NCBI GenBank assembly: GCA_028015205.1
Contig: CM051516.1
Span: forward strand, 57,044,230 to 57,108,229
Direction of reading: 5' to 3'
DNA length: 64,000 bases
Source of the DNA: Mytilisepta virgata
Taxonomy: Eukaryota > Mollusca > Bivalvia > Mytilida > Mytilidae
The translations under genes and the position numbers were made by a program. How positions within the stretch are numbered: position 1 is the first letter of the stretch; every line of letters begins with the position of its first letter. This document shows, piece after piece, positions 45,710-59,029 of this stretch. The notes beneath the pieces were generated by a model. That model was not told the origin of the DNA. It made no database searches and was given only the letters and a program-made list of their open reading frames with translations.

Positions 45710-48100
45710 CTCTCGTGCAAAGTTTTAAGGATTACCCACATCTTCTTCGTGTTATCCATCCCATAGAACTTGTAATTCAACCGACGCGACCGACGCATCC
45801 TCTTCTGTTATATACCTATAGATAAGAAACTACGACTGAAATCAGTTTTAACGAATCCTGATGCAAAAAAAAACAAGTTTCATAAAGATAAATAGATAGT
45901 CCTTTACATTTTTTCCAAAAATAATAATTTGAAATCAAATACTTCGAAATAATAGCTATAATTATTTTTTTCGATGCAGTTTGTATAGTTTCGATTTTTT
46001 TACCCTTTGGACAAAAATGATGATATTGATGATATTTTTGATGTAACGGTTCTAAACAAAAATTATAAAAACGGGATGAATTTTTTTTTAAATCTTCTAT
46101 GAAACTATATGGACAGATCATCGGGAGCTAAGGTGGTCCTTTCAGAATTGCGTCCGTTGAACTCACCAGACCGTGAATCAAGATGGGCACCAAAGCAGAA
46201 CTTGGTTTAAAATAGAACCCTATTTGAAAATTCATTTTAAAATCTTCTTGTCTGAAACCACTGATCCAATTTGAACCAAGTTGGCAGCAATAACCGTTTG
46301 GTGATTCTCTCTCAGAATTTTGTCTGATAACATGAAATGTTAATCAAGATGGCCACTACAGCAGATCTTCTTCTAACATAGGACCATACCGGAAAATTCA
46401 CTTTCAAACATTCTCAAGTTGTTTGAAACCACAGAGGCAATTGGAACTTAAACTGGCAGCTACAGTCTTTAGGTGGTCTCTTTCAGAATTTTCTGATGAC
46501 ACTGACGACCTACCACACCTGGACTTAATTACACATAAGAACCATGTAGACAATTTACCTAAAATTTTACCCTGAAACAACTGAGCAAAATGGAACAAAA
46601 TTTGGCAGCATTGATAATTATCTTATGGCCAAGACTGTCAAACAAGATTGCCACCAATGCCTAACATATGATTCGATGGGAAAATTATTTTAAAATTCAT
46701 AAAGTCTTTTTCTATGAAACTTTATCAGTTTAAAATAATTTTGGCAGCAATAGTATTTAGATGAAGATGACCCAATTTAAAAGAATTGTCTATTGATTTC
46801 GTTGATCCCAATTATAAACAAAGTAGCCTTTCGGTTACTGCTTTTATGGCCGTCGATTAGAAAATTAAATCCAGAGCCTCTAGTTTAATGATAGTACTTG
46901 TGATCAAATTTTGACGATATACTTCTTTCTAGGTATACTTGAATTTATTGTTTATGCTATACACAATAAATACAAAAACTGGACAAAAACAGCACAGAGA
47001 GGAATACATAAAATTTATTAATAAGTTATACGTTCAACTCGTGAATACATTCTGACATTCCCCGAAACACAACATAAAAATGAAACATAAACATGATAAA
47101 GGACTGAAAACTGATATAAATTCCAAAAGTGTCAATGGTCTGAATAAGCATGTGTGAAAACTGATATAAATTCCAAAAGTGTCAATGGTCTGAATATGCA
47201 TGTGTTTTTCAAGAATTTGGACATAAAGGGGGTTGTTAGTAATATTCAAAAACCAAATGTAAGAAGGAGAGAGCAACAATAGATGTACGAAATTCAAGTC
47301 ATCGATGTCATCATACTTATTGACAAGAGATCTGTCTAACCCGAAATCTCACAGCACAAAGTATCATGGGTCAATAAACTTTGGTAAATATTGCCTTTTT
47401 AACTCTAGTCTTGTTTATTATTTTTTCACCAATGGTACATGTTTATATTTGGATATCTGCCATACACGTTTTTGCCATACTTTGTTCCAAACTATTTAAT
47501 GATCCCGGTAATACCATTTACTAAAAGCAAGTACCAGAAAGATCTTATCCGGGATCTTGTTACAGATTATAAATACATATCTGTGTCATTTTTTTTAAAG
47601 TTCACTATTGTTGAGAAGTAAATGAAGTAAGTCAAAATTTTTTTAGTGAATAAATAATATACTTGTCAAATTTTAGGGCCAGTACGTTTTGTTCTTAACC
47701 GACATATCTATTACGCAACTTAACTGATTGAATGCGCCAACCATAACTGTAACAAAATATGTAATTTATGTCTTGTCGTTGCGTTGGCATACTGTGTACT
47801 AATCTTCCTTTATGTTCATTTTTTCAGTTTTTATCTCTATATACCACACACTAACATGATAAAAAAGAAGAAATAAAAGATAATAAAAATAATAATAAAA
47901 AAGACATTTTGGGGATTCATTAGTGGAAATCTTGACAAAAAAAAAATAAAGTAACAAAAATGTAATGGAAGGTTTAAAAATAACATACCAATCCAGTCAA
48001 CAACCATCCAGCTGCAAACAACAACACGAACAACAATAAAAACACGACGTAAACACAGAGTCAGGATAGTCAGGTTTTCTACAGATTTACACCAAAATGG
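45710..48100 (+). repeat. Segmental duplication copy 2
   Basis: Second copy of 26396-26665 plus 42630-45350. The hAT-like insertion and the palindrome are absent; the single AGATAAAT at 45886-45893 marks the empty site. No gene recognised. Confidence 0.65.
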
Positions 48101-48639
48101 TATGTCCTGTGTACTATTATGTATTTTTTGACAATTTTATTATTTACAGACATGAAAAACATGTCATTTCTCGTGATTCTGTAAAAATTAGGAAACAGTA
48201 TTTTGTCTTTATTGTTATTGGCAACAATAATTTATCGGTATCTTCTCATTTCAATTGATAATAGACATAGATAATATAGACAATTTAGATAGCCATGACA
48301 TTTTGTACAGACGTAGGGAATGTCAATATTGTAGTTGTTTTAAATTGTTGAAGCCCGTACATGTTTCTTTATCTGTAATTTCTAAATTCATTTAAAAGCA
48401 TCATTGATGATTAATACTAAACATAAAGTATATTTGCATATGATTATTCCTTTAATTTTGTTTATAAGAAATATTTTAGTCGAACGATAATGATCCGTAG
48501 CACTATAGTCCTAAATAAAACCACAAAGGGACGGTTTCAGTGAAATAAAATAGAGACAACAAATTCTGAATTTCCCAAGTTCCATAAAATTTGAAGAACA
48601 AAGCATCATAACTATCATTGAAAGGATACTAATTTTTCT

Positions 48640-51322
48640 GCTCGTTTTACAGCTTAAATTTTAACGCTTTTCTGGGCATTTCCAAACTTTGAGCCTAAAC
48701 TTCATGAACTTTGGAAATCCATAATTATTGTGAACTATATCATGATGCTCCTATTGTATATCAATATTTAAAATTTACTTAACATTGACATATTTGTTTA
48801 CTTGTGAATGGTAAATAATTGCCTATTTTACTGTTATTAGAAAAACAATAACCAACTGGCTTGTACTCTTGGATAATCAAAGGCGGTTCGTGTTATCTTG
48901 ATCAGAAACCCGTATCGACTGCTAGAAAAAAACACGTTTTAAATTATTTTTTCTAGCAGCCGTGCAATGTCATGAATGTGGATAGTGAATATTTTGTCAG
49001 TTAGTCAACAGACCAGTTTGCTGGGATAAAAAATTATTCAATGAAAAAAATCGAAAAGAAATCAAAATCTTTTTTTGTTGTTGTTGAAAAAGCAGGTTAT
49101 TATGAAAATTTTGATGGACTTCCAAGGTCCCGTTAAAATATTATAACGAGATCAAAACTGTAAGTTTGGTTGCTGGTATACATTGTACTTTTTCACACGA
49201 CGGAAAAATAGATTAAGTAAAAGAAACGATTTGAATCGTTACATTCACAACAGAAATAGTAAATTGAAACTATACTATATTAATGCATTTGCAATTCGGT
49301 TCGGTAGATAACCTTGACATGCTTTATATATATATAATTGTATACTTTTACAGTTACGTTATTCAATGATATCGTTTGCATTTGTCGTCATAATTGCATT
49401 GTTTACTTTCCAAAGCTTTTTTTAAAGATATGTTCCTTTGTTTTATGAGACAATAGAAATATTGATTTCTGCGACTAATCAGTTCAAAATAGGGGTGGCT
49501 CAGAATATTATTTTCGCCCTTAAAACGTGACGAACAACGTGGGGTTCAATCGCAGCACAAGACTGCACACGATTAACTTTGTATTGAAAAATAATTTTTA
49601 TCTAACCCATACATAATCACTTTTAGACTAACTTCAACTGTTAATGATAAAGAAATGGTGTGAAATACTTTTTTTTTAGGAAATCTGTTTTTCTTTTAAA
49701 CAAAATGTGGATTATTACTGTATTAGTATCACATGTATTTCTTTATGGAGTTACTGCAGCAGGTAGGTTCAAATGAAAGCAGACAGGAAAACAATAATAA
49801 TAACCTACCAATGTCGCTGAATTTATATTAAAAATCGTGATATTAAGTTTATCATATAACATGTATGTATATCATTCTTATTTAAATTTTTTGCTGCATA
49901 AAAATTTTATAACGAAATATAAAAACAAATCCCATCAAAATGTTAAATTTTAGCAGTACTCCGATCTGACTTAATTTTTTGCGTACCGTAAGAACTCCTG
50001 CACTGCTAGAACGTTTAGGATATATATATTCATGATATAAACAATTTTCTCTATCCATTTTTTTAAATATTTTTGCTTGTCCTTTGAAATTGACATAAAT
50101 GGGTGGGGGTTAATTGTAGCTAAAATAAGTTCAAAAGTGGATATATATAGATGCAGCAAAAAACGCATTTCGGAAGATATGTATAATATGATATATTTTG
50201 TGAGCTATTTTTTAAAAAATACAAATTTTCTCACTGTTTTGATAACTAGAATTTTGTGGTGAAAGTCATTTAAGGTATTGTCATCTGAGTTTTTGTGTAA
50301 TATTTCTCACAATCAAATAAATTAGTGGCAATATTGGTGAAAATGTGCAAATTCGATGGTTTATCACATATAGATTAACATTTTCACTAGAAGCGCCACT
50401 AATCTATTATGAAAATATGTCTTGTAAAGTGCCAAGACTAATTCTTTTTGTTTGTAAGACGTCTTCCTCCACTTAGTATTTATAACTGTTTATTTATTTA
50501 TTTAATATTTATTTATTTATTTTATTTCAAAAATAAATGTACATGTATGAGTCAGTAAGTCAGCGTCAAATAAGACTTGAGCTTATTCTGTATGTGAAAA
50601 TAAGCAAGTTATCGAAAATTATTATCATGTTGCAATTTTATCAATTTACGATTGTTATGAATAATTTTCTTAATTTTAAATTCCATGGCAAATATATAAT
50701 ATTGAAAAATTACACTAAGATTTCGAATAGAAGTAACCAGCAATTAGTACATGTTGTATACAGTTGTTGCCCTGTTCGGAATTGGATATCATAATTATCA
50801 CCTTATACAAAGTTATTTGCCAAGAGCTTGCCCGATAATATCCACCGACTTGACAGACCGTAAGTGTTTTACTTTATAGCGTAAAAAACCTTGGAGGAGT
50901 GTATAGATTATAATTCCCTTGGTAATAACATTTTACCGCCTGGCAATTGCGAAATTGGAATTAAAAAAATACTGTAATAACCTCATGAACCCAATCTACT
51001 TTATTAGTGTAAGATATAATAATGTAAAATATACATGTAAAATTAGCGTCGGTTATAGATTTAAACACAATTTATCCCGAGTTTATTGATGTATAAACTG
51101 AACCAGCTCAAATTGTGATTCTTTAATTAACTATCTGATCATATACATTTGTATGTCCGCAGACATTGATCTATATCGCGCATGAATATAGCCGACACTA
51201 GACTAAATATGGAATCATAAAATGTAAAATGTGACGTTAAAAAATTATAGAAATGTATATCAATTTCATAAAATATAGGCATTTCTCACTTTTAAATATT
51301 TTGTATCTGTAACATGAATTAA
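48640..51322 (+). repeat. Segmental duplication A
   Basis: Matches 51893-59025 apart from insertions in that copy. Shared landmarks are TACAGCTTAAATTTTAACGC, CAACGTGGGGTTCAATCGCA, GCTTGCCCGATAATATCCAC and TAATTAACTATCTGATCATA. It contains the signal-peptide exon at 49705. Confidence 0.75.
49680..49762 (+). CDS. Candidate signal-peptide exon, copy A
   Basis: An acceptor (TTTTTTTTTAG, 49669-49679) is followed by 25 nt of leader, ATG at 49705 and 19 codons plus one base (MWIITVLVSHVFLYGVTAA) up to a GTAGGT donor. The encoded sequence is a hydrophobic signal peptide. Downstream exons were not found in this window, so the mature protein is unknown. A second copy lies at 53639-53721. Confidence 0.45.
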
Positions 51323-51399
51323 TAGTGTTAATTTTTCTTTTAACTTTGAACTTTACTTTTAAAAAGAACAATAAAGATAAGATAATAGAAAATTGTAAA

Positions 51400-51610
51400 A
51401 TTTGTGAAAACTAATGAGTATCTCCATCGTGCATAGCTCTGTCTTTAGATAGCCCCTTTTGGCTGTTATGGCATATTTGAATTTGCTCTTCAATTTTTTG
51501 TACAACTGTTGTTTTGGTTTTCAACATTTTAGGCCTTGAGCGCAACTGATGAGTCGTAAATCGACGTAATGTGCACATCTTGTGCATCAAAAACTGGTAT
51601 CAATGAATTT
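51400..51610 (+). repeat. Dispersed bivalve-type repeat fragment
   Basis: Contains TTGAGCGCAACTGATGAGTC followed by GTAAATCGACGTAATGTGCA, the layout of a repeat end common in mussel DNA as I recall it. No coding content. Confidence 0.35.
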
Positions 51611-52529
51611 TATTATTTACATTTTGTGACATAATTAAGATAGCAGAGAGAAGGTGGGCTCGTTTTCAATATTAAATCAAAATTCACATAGAAAAAAAAA
51701 GATTAAAATCTAACTTGTATCAGTTTGTTACATGGTGCAACGTACAAAAGTGATCTATCCATATCATTTTTCATTTCTACATTAGTTTTTATATCAACAG
51801 GGAGAAATAAATATATTTGTAATAGACGTGGACATTTTACTCATTACCAGATAAAGCGTTTACCGATTGCTAGTATTATGAAAGCACATATTAAAGCTTT
51901 ACAGCTTAAATTTTAACGCTTTTCTGGGCATTGCCAAACTTTGCCCTGAACTTTAAGAACTTTGTAAATCCAGAATTATTGTGAACTATATTATGTTGCT
52001 CCTATTGTATATCAATATTTAAAATTTACTAAACATTGACATATTTGTTTACTTGTGAATGGTAAATAATTGCCTATTTTACTATTCTTAGAAAAACATT
52101 AACCAACTGACTTGTACTCTTGGATAATCATATGCGGTTCGTGTTATCTTGATCAGAAACCCGTATCGACTACTAGAAAAAAACAAGTTTTAAATTATTT
52201 TTTCTACAAGCCGTGCAATGTCATGAATGTGGATAGTGAATATTTTGTCAATTAGTCAACAGACCAGTTTGCTGGGATAAAAAATTATTTAATGAAAAAA
52301 ATCGAAAAGAATTCAAAATCTGTTTTTGTTGTTGTTGTTGTTGAAAATGCAGGTTATTATTAAAATTTTGATGGATTTACAAAGTCCCGTTAAAATTTTA
52401 TAACGAAATCAAAAATGTAAGTTTGATTGCTAGTTTACATTGTACTTTTTCACACGACGGTAAAATCGAGTTGAATCGTTACATATACAACAGAAATAGT
52501 AAATTTAAACTAAACTATATTAATGCAAT

Positions 52530-53243
52530 GCACCTCAATTAAGGGTATAAGCATACAGTTTATATACATACAATATACATAAATCATAATTCACATTTCA
52601 CCCACACACATATTCATAACATAATACATTTTTTAAAGACAAACGACTGTCTATTAATTTGGAGTATCCTCTCCCCTCAGTTCTAATGACTGTTTTATAA
52701 AGGTGCCCCACCATTTTAATGTCAGTTGGTGTTGGTAGATTTAGAATAGATTAGAGAATGGAAACGGGGAATGTGTCAAAGAGACAACAACCCGACAAAA
52801 GAGCAGAAACCAGCTCAAGGCTACCAATGGGTCTTCAATGCAGCGAGAAAATCCCGCACCCGGAGGCGGGCTTCAACTGTCCCCTAAACAATAATGTATA
52901 CTAGTTCAGCAAAATGGACGGACACTTAACTCCGAAACATAAAAATGAACCAAAATTCAAAAAACACACAAGACTAACAAAGGCTAGAGAAGTCTATTAA
53001 TTTTAACAGTCTCTGTGTATTGAATAAAGTTAACATCTTCTTTACCAACGTGGTCAAACACGTTTATTAGAATTACAGTATAAGAAAAAAATGGCATTCA
53101 TCTTCGGTATAAGTTTTACATTTACGTGATTTAGTGCATACTCTTTTTTCTCTGGGTATATTTTTTAGAGCCCAATTTCTATTTGAAGAGTATGGTCCCT
53201 AATTCTAAACTTGGTTAACATTTAACCTATACTACGGTAACTG
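52530..53243. mobile_element. Insertion in copy B with mussel-type interspersed repeat
   Basis: Absent from copy A, where TATTAATGCA continues directly into GCAATTCGGTTCGG. It contains 52747-52985 (GGGAATGTGTCAAAGAGACA, CAATGGGTCTTCAATGCAGC, TCCCGCACCCGGAGGCGGGC), a sequence I associate with a very abundant Mytilus repeat. Exact ends are unclear. Confidence 0.5.
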
Positions 53244-53638
53244 TGCAATTCGATTCGGTATTTAACCTTGACATGCTTAATATATATATATATAATTGTA
53301 TACTTTTACAGTTACGTTATTCAATGATATCGTGTGCATTTGTCATCATAATTGCATTGTTTACTTTCCAAAGCTTTTTTTAAATATATGTTCCTTTGTT
53401 TTATGAGACAATGGAAATATTTATTTCTGCGACTAATCAGTTCAAAATAGGGGTGGCTCAGAATATTATTTTCGCCCTTAAAACGTGACGAACAACGTGG
53501 GGTTCAATCGCAGCACAAGACTGCACACGATTAACTTTGTATTGAAAAATAATTTTTATCTAACCCATACATAATCACTTTTAGACTAACTTCAACTGTT
53601 AATGATAAAGAAATGGTGTGAAATACTTTTTTTTTTAG

Positions 53639-53721
53639 GAAATCTGTTTTTCTTTTAAACAAAATGGGGATTATTACTGCATTACTATTACATGTATTTC
53701 TTTATGGAGTTACTGCAGCAG
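53639..53721 (+). CDS. Candidate signal-peptide exon, copy B
   Basis: Paralogue of 49680-49762: acceptor TTTTTTTTAG, ATG at 53664, 19 codons plus one base (MGIITALLLHVFLYGVTAA), then GTAGGT. Coding changes are few and keep the hydrophobic core, and the frame and both splice sites are retained. No downstream exon was found. Confidence 0.45.
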
Positions 53722-53789
53722 GTAGGTTCAAATGAAAGCAGACAGGAAAACAATAATAATAATCTACCAATGTCGCTGAATTTATATTA

Positions 53790-56700
53790 ATCAAAGTACT
53801 GAAGTACTGAACATCAGAGGACCTCAAGTTGTGTTGGATTATTGATAAATGACAGGTGTTTATACAGTACCTGCCAGACAGATGTTCACCTTACAATATA
53901 GTACACATAATATAATTTGCTATCATATCTGAGATACTGTCTTATAGTAAGAAACTTATCTTTGTGAATTATCCATGAAATGTTGACTTGGTCAAATGAG
54001 AACTGCTAGATTGGCATTATGACCGTATAGTTGCACACTTGCAAAAATCTTTAGCTTATTACTTATGACAGAGAATCAACATAGCAAATATTTTTTTGAC
54101 TAGTCACTGAATTATGAGAAAGAGGTCAAGACAATCATATTAAAACAGATAAATTGTAATATTTGGGTGAAAGATACCACATGAACAGTAAACTCATATA
54201 TCGATAATATTATGTCTAAAACTGAAAAAGACAAATAAGAGTACACTAGAAACAACATAGAAAACTAAAGCCTGAGCAACTTAACCCCACCAATAGTTGG
54301 GGTGATCTCAAGTGCTCTGGATGGGTAGTAGCAATGAGATGATTTTGCACCATACATATAGATCACAACTACAATATGAAAGCCTCGGTCCTTAGAGGCC
54401 TGTAAAACGGGGCTTGTAATTCTTTGGTGTATATCTTTTGATTTTCTGTTTGTACATTGATGTGGCCATTAGTTTTCTGATTTATATTGTTTAATATTTG
54501 TCATTTCATGGCTATTTCTAACTGATTTTAGTATAGTTTTTTTTCTGATTGTAAAGATGTTGTATGGTTAGCTTTATTTCTTTTTCATAATTTTGTTTCT
54601 GTGTCTGATTACCAATCATACCTCCCTTTTTGTTTCTTTTCTTTAATAATGACAACAGTTTGGTTTCAATTTTCATTTATATATGTAACAATATAAAACA
54701 GTATATATATAATCTCATATTACATCATTAATATTGGTCATTGTTGGAATGTATTCATCTTTAACAATGTACTGTAAAAGTGATATTTTCTAACAGGTAC
54801 TTAGTATTATGGTTATTGTGATATCACTTTTTCAAAGGACACAGTTCATTTATAGCCCAAAACGGTCTAAAATATAAATCTTACAATTAAACTCCAAATA
54901 GTTCACAATTTGGTTCTTAAATTGGTCGATTTCAAATGTATTAACGCTCAATAAATCAGTTCTTTCATAATAGTACATTACATTCTCCAAATTAGGCCCA
55001 TTTTGTCCAAATATAATGATTTGGTGCAATTTTCAGACATGAAAGCTTTAGGAAAATTTGGCCACCATCTACAATCCAAAATATTTTGTAACCAAAAGAC
55101 TCAAAATTTTATAAAGAATTCATCAAAATAAAAACTTTTCGGAATTGTATGGCGGCCATGGTTAATTATGCCAAACCATTGCAGACAAAATTGACCAAAA
55201 ATACAAATAATGTATAATTATGGGGTTATAGCTTCAAGATATTTAATAGTAGGTGCCAAAATAGTATATTTTAGTCTTAATAGAATTATCACAAGTATTT
55301 CTATTTGAAATTTGTAATCGCTTGACCAATTTAGGGCCATTCTAACCCTTCGTGAACCTCTCTTTTCCTATAATATGTAGTAAATTTCTATTTGATATTC
55401 CTTAAAATATTCACATATACCAAAATACATTTTTTTTATATTACATTTAACGAGAAAAATTTTACATGATCCCATATATTTGATTTAATCCAGTTATATA
55501 TATGCTAAGCATACAGTTATAATGACTTTCAAATTAGGACTATATTATATGAACAGAATTGAGCATTTTATTATTTATTTAGCATATCTGTTATGTTTTC
55601 AAATCATTTATCTGTATGCTGAGCTAGCATTTGTATAGTCTCTTAATATTCTAAAATGGATTAAAAGGATCACATGTGTTACAATCAAACTTTGGATTGA
55701 CCTTTAGATAACTTTAAAAAATGTCATAACTGGTATATATAAACATTTGGATTTATTATTGTATTATCCATTGAATTCATGCTATTTCCATTTAATACAG
55801 TTCAATAGATTATCTATACCTATTATTAATAGTAAAAAAATGCAAAAAACTATAAATATATACATGGACTAACATATATACATTATTCATAAAAATTAAT
55901 CATTTATCAAACTTTAAAAAGTTCATCACATCGCATAGCATATACATGTATACATGTAGTTGTACATAACTCTAAACTATATATAACAGTGAATAATTTG
56001 TGAATGTATCAGTGGTACTTGCTTGCATATTAGTTACTATGGGACACGTCTCTAGAATAGTGAAAGAATCACCATTCAATTTTGCGTTTGATTAATTTTT
56101 TTTTGTGGGAATGAGCACTTTAAAATAAATAGTGTTTTGTTTGACATTTGTCTGCGGCAAATAAGAGTTCGAAATATTATTAAGATAGTAAAAATATTTC
56201 CACATATAAATGGAAATATAACTATAATGATAAGAGGGACACAATCCAAATTTTAAATTTATCTGGTTTTTTTTTTTTTGGTGATAATAAACATTGTTTA
56301 TATATTTAATAACATTCAGTTGAGCCATATTAATATTATAAAACGGAAATCACTTTCATGATGAACAGAGATTTACATACAGACAGACAACGGTAACATT
56401 GACTGCCCCCATCGGCTTAGCAAAAAGGGCATTAACATTGTAATGACTAGTATAGATGCATTGGGAATGAGAGCATTATTCATGCATTGACAATCTTGTC
56501 TACATATATATATATCCAAACAGTAGTTCATAGCACACAGTTTTAGTTCAAAAATCTATATATATATTTATATATATTCATCCGCAACAACAATTTTTCG
56601 GTACGTCATTGATATTAAAGATTGTTTGATTAATATACTAATATTTCTAACGACAAAACATTTTCATATTATTAATTTGGATTAAAAAAATCTGAGTATT

Positions 56701-56877
56701 CATTGAAAACATGAATTTAAAAGAAGCGATAAGGAATTTTATTTTGCACTATATAATGTCCGCGGGTCTATAATTGTTATAGGTCGGTTATCATTCCAAA
56801 ACTAATTTAAATATATGCAAATAAGCGGGAAATTTAGGCGATGGCAATACACCCGAGGCCCTGACGGTCCTCTGATG
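53790..56877. mobile_element. ~3.1-kb insertion with CATCAGAGGACC inverted ends
   Basis: Missing from copy A at 49830. CATCAGAGGACC at 53812-53823 is inverted at 56866-56877 (GGTCCTCTGATG). Flanking TA may be a 2-bp target duplication, but the left boundary has 22 extra bases outside the inverted repeat. No transposase-like frame is seen inside; the interior is AT-rich and non-coding. Confidence 0.5.
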
Positions 56878-57495
56878 TAAAAATCGTGATATTAAGTTTC
56901 ATATAACATGTAATATGTATATCATTCTTATTTAAATTTTTTGCTGCATGAAAATTTTATAACGAAATATTAAAAAAAATTCCCATCTAAGTGTTTTAAA
57001 TTTTGACAGTACTCCGATCTGACTTAATTTTTAGTGTACCGTAAGAATTCTTACACTGCTAGAACGTTTCGGATATTCATAATATAAACAATTTTCTCTA
57101 TCCATAAACATTTTTTAATTTTTTTGCTGGTCCCTTGAAATTGACATAGATGTGAGGGGGTTAATTGTAGCTAAAATAAGTTCAAAAGTTGATATATATA
57201 GATGCTGCAAAAAAAGCATTTCGGAAGATATGTATAATATGATATATTTTGTGAGCTATTTTTTTTAAAATACAAATTTTCTCACTGTTTTGATAACTAG
57301 AATTTTGTGGTGAAAGTCATTTAAGGTATTGTCATCTGAGTTTTTGTGTAATATTTCTTACAATCAAATACATTGTGGAAATATTCGTGAAAATGTGCAA
57401 ATGCGATATTTTATCGCACATAGATTAACATTTTTACTATTAGCGCCACTAATCTATTATGAAAATGTGTCTTGTAAAATGCCATGACTAATTCT

Positions 57496-57600
57496 TTTTT
57501 TTTTTTTTTTTTTTTTTTTTGTAAGACGTCTTCCTCCACTTACTTTTTATAACTATTTATTTATTTATTTAATATTCATTTATTTATTTATTTTATTTCA
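57496..57600. repeat. T-tract and TTTA microsatellite
   Basis: A run of over 20 T from about 57497, then TTATTTATTTATTTA repeats to 57600. The T-tract is absent from copy A and the microsatellite is slightly longer here. Confidence 0.7.
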
Positions 57601-58137
57601 AAAATAAATGTACATGTACGTGTCAGTAAGGCAGCGTCAAATATGACTTAAGCTTATTCTGTATGTAAAAATATGCATGTTATCGAAAATTATTATCATG
57701 TTGCAATTTTATCATTTTACGATTGTTATGAATAATTTTCTTAATTCTAAATTCCATGGCAAATATAAAATATTGAAAAATTCCTATCTTAATCATATTT
57801 TAAAATAAGATTTCGAATAGAAGTAACCAGCCATTAGTACATGTAGTATAGAGTTGTTGTCCTGTTCGGAATTGGATATCACAATTATTTAAAGTTATTT
57901 CCCAAGAGCTTGCCCGATAATATCCACCGACTTGACAGACCATAAGTGTTTTATTTTATTGCGTAACAAACCAAGTGTATAGATTATAATTCCCTGGGTA
58001 ATAACATTTTACCGCCTGGCAATTGCGAAATTGGAATTAAAAATAATACGGTAATAACCTCATGAACCTAATCTTCTGTATTAGTGTAAGGTATGATAAA
58101 GTTAACGTCGGTTATAGATTTAAACACAATTTATCAT

Positions 58138-58771
58138 GGGGCCAGTTTCACAAAGCTGTCTTAGGATTGTCTTACGACATATCTTAGTCCTAATTTGGTT
58201 TCACAAAGTGGTCCTAACTAATTAGGTACATCTCTCAAAGTTGGTCATAAAGTTAGGACTACACGGAAGGTGTCTTGTGATGGTCTAGGGATCATAATAG
58301 GTTGAGGGAATATTTAAAATGATTAAACAATAATGAACATTCAATGTATTTATAGCAAGTATGCACGATTTTATCCTTTAACCTTTTTATAACCGATACA
58401 GAGACAAAAACAACTCACTTGTAGAAAAAATGTAGTTATTATTTCTTTCTTTTTTTCTCTTCATTTTGTATTGTAATGTTCATATGTATATTGGTGTCTA
58501 ATTAATAGATTATTTTATAATTACACTTCATTTTTTTCTCTGAAAAATGAATTTTGAAATTATGTTATTAGGGAATATTAATCAATACGTTTAGCAATAT
58601 TTGGGAAACATATACTAAATTTATACTAGATTTTTCATAAATATTTAACTTCCGACACGTTTAGGAAATCTTTGCTAAGATCATCCTAAGACAGCTTCGA
58701 GACGAGGTCTAAGATATGTCCTAAGATATATCTTATGACAGGCCTTAGGATAGCTTCGTGAAACCGGCCCC
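58138..58771. mobile_element. MITE with GGGGCCRGTTTCAC termini (634 bp)
   Basis: Ends read GGGGCCAGTTTCACAAAGCT and, on the minus strand, GGGGCCGGTTTCACGAAGCT, followed by TCTTAGGA/ATCCTAAGG repeats. It interrupts copy B; copy A at about 51077 reads straight through. The duplication at the target is not clear. No coding capacity. Confidence 0.7.
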
Positions 58772-59029
58772 TGAGTTTATTGATGTATATAAACTGAACC
58801 AGCTCAAATTGTGATTCTTTAATTAACTATCTGATCATATACATTTGTAGGTCCATAGTCCGCACACATTGATTTATATCGCGCATGAGTATAGCCGACT
58901 CTAGAGTAAATATGGAATCATAAAATGTAAAATGTGACGTTAAAAAAATTATAAGAAATGTATATCAATTTCATAAATTATAGATATTTTTCACTTTTAA
59001 ATATTTTGTATGTGTAACATGAATTCAAA

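Larger units (their letters stand above)
51893..59025 (+). repeat. Segmental duplication B, with three insertions
   Basis: Second copy of 48640-51322, expanded by insertions at about 52530-53243, 53790-56877 and 58138-58771. The remaining parts align in the same order and orientation. Confidence 0.75.
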
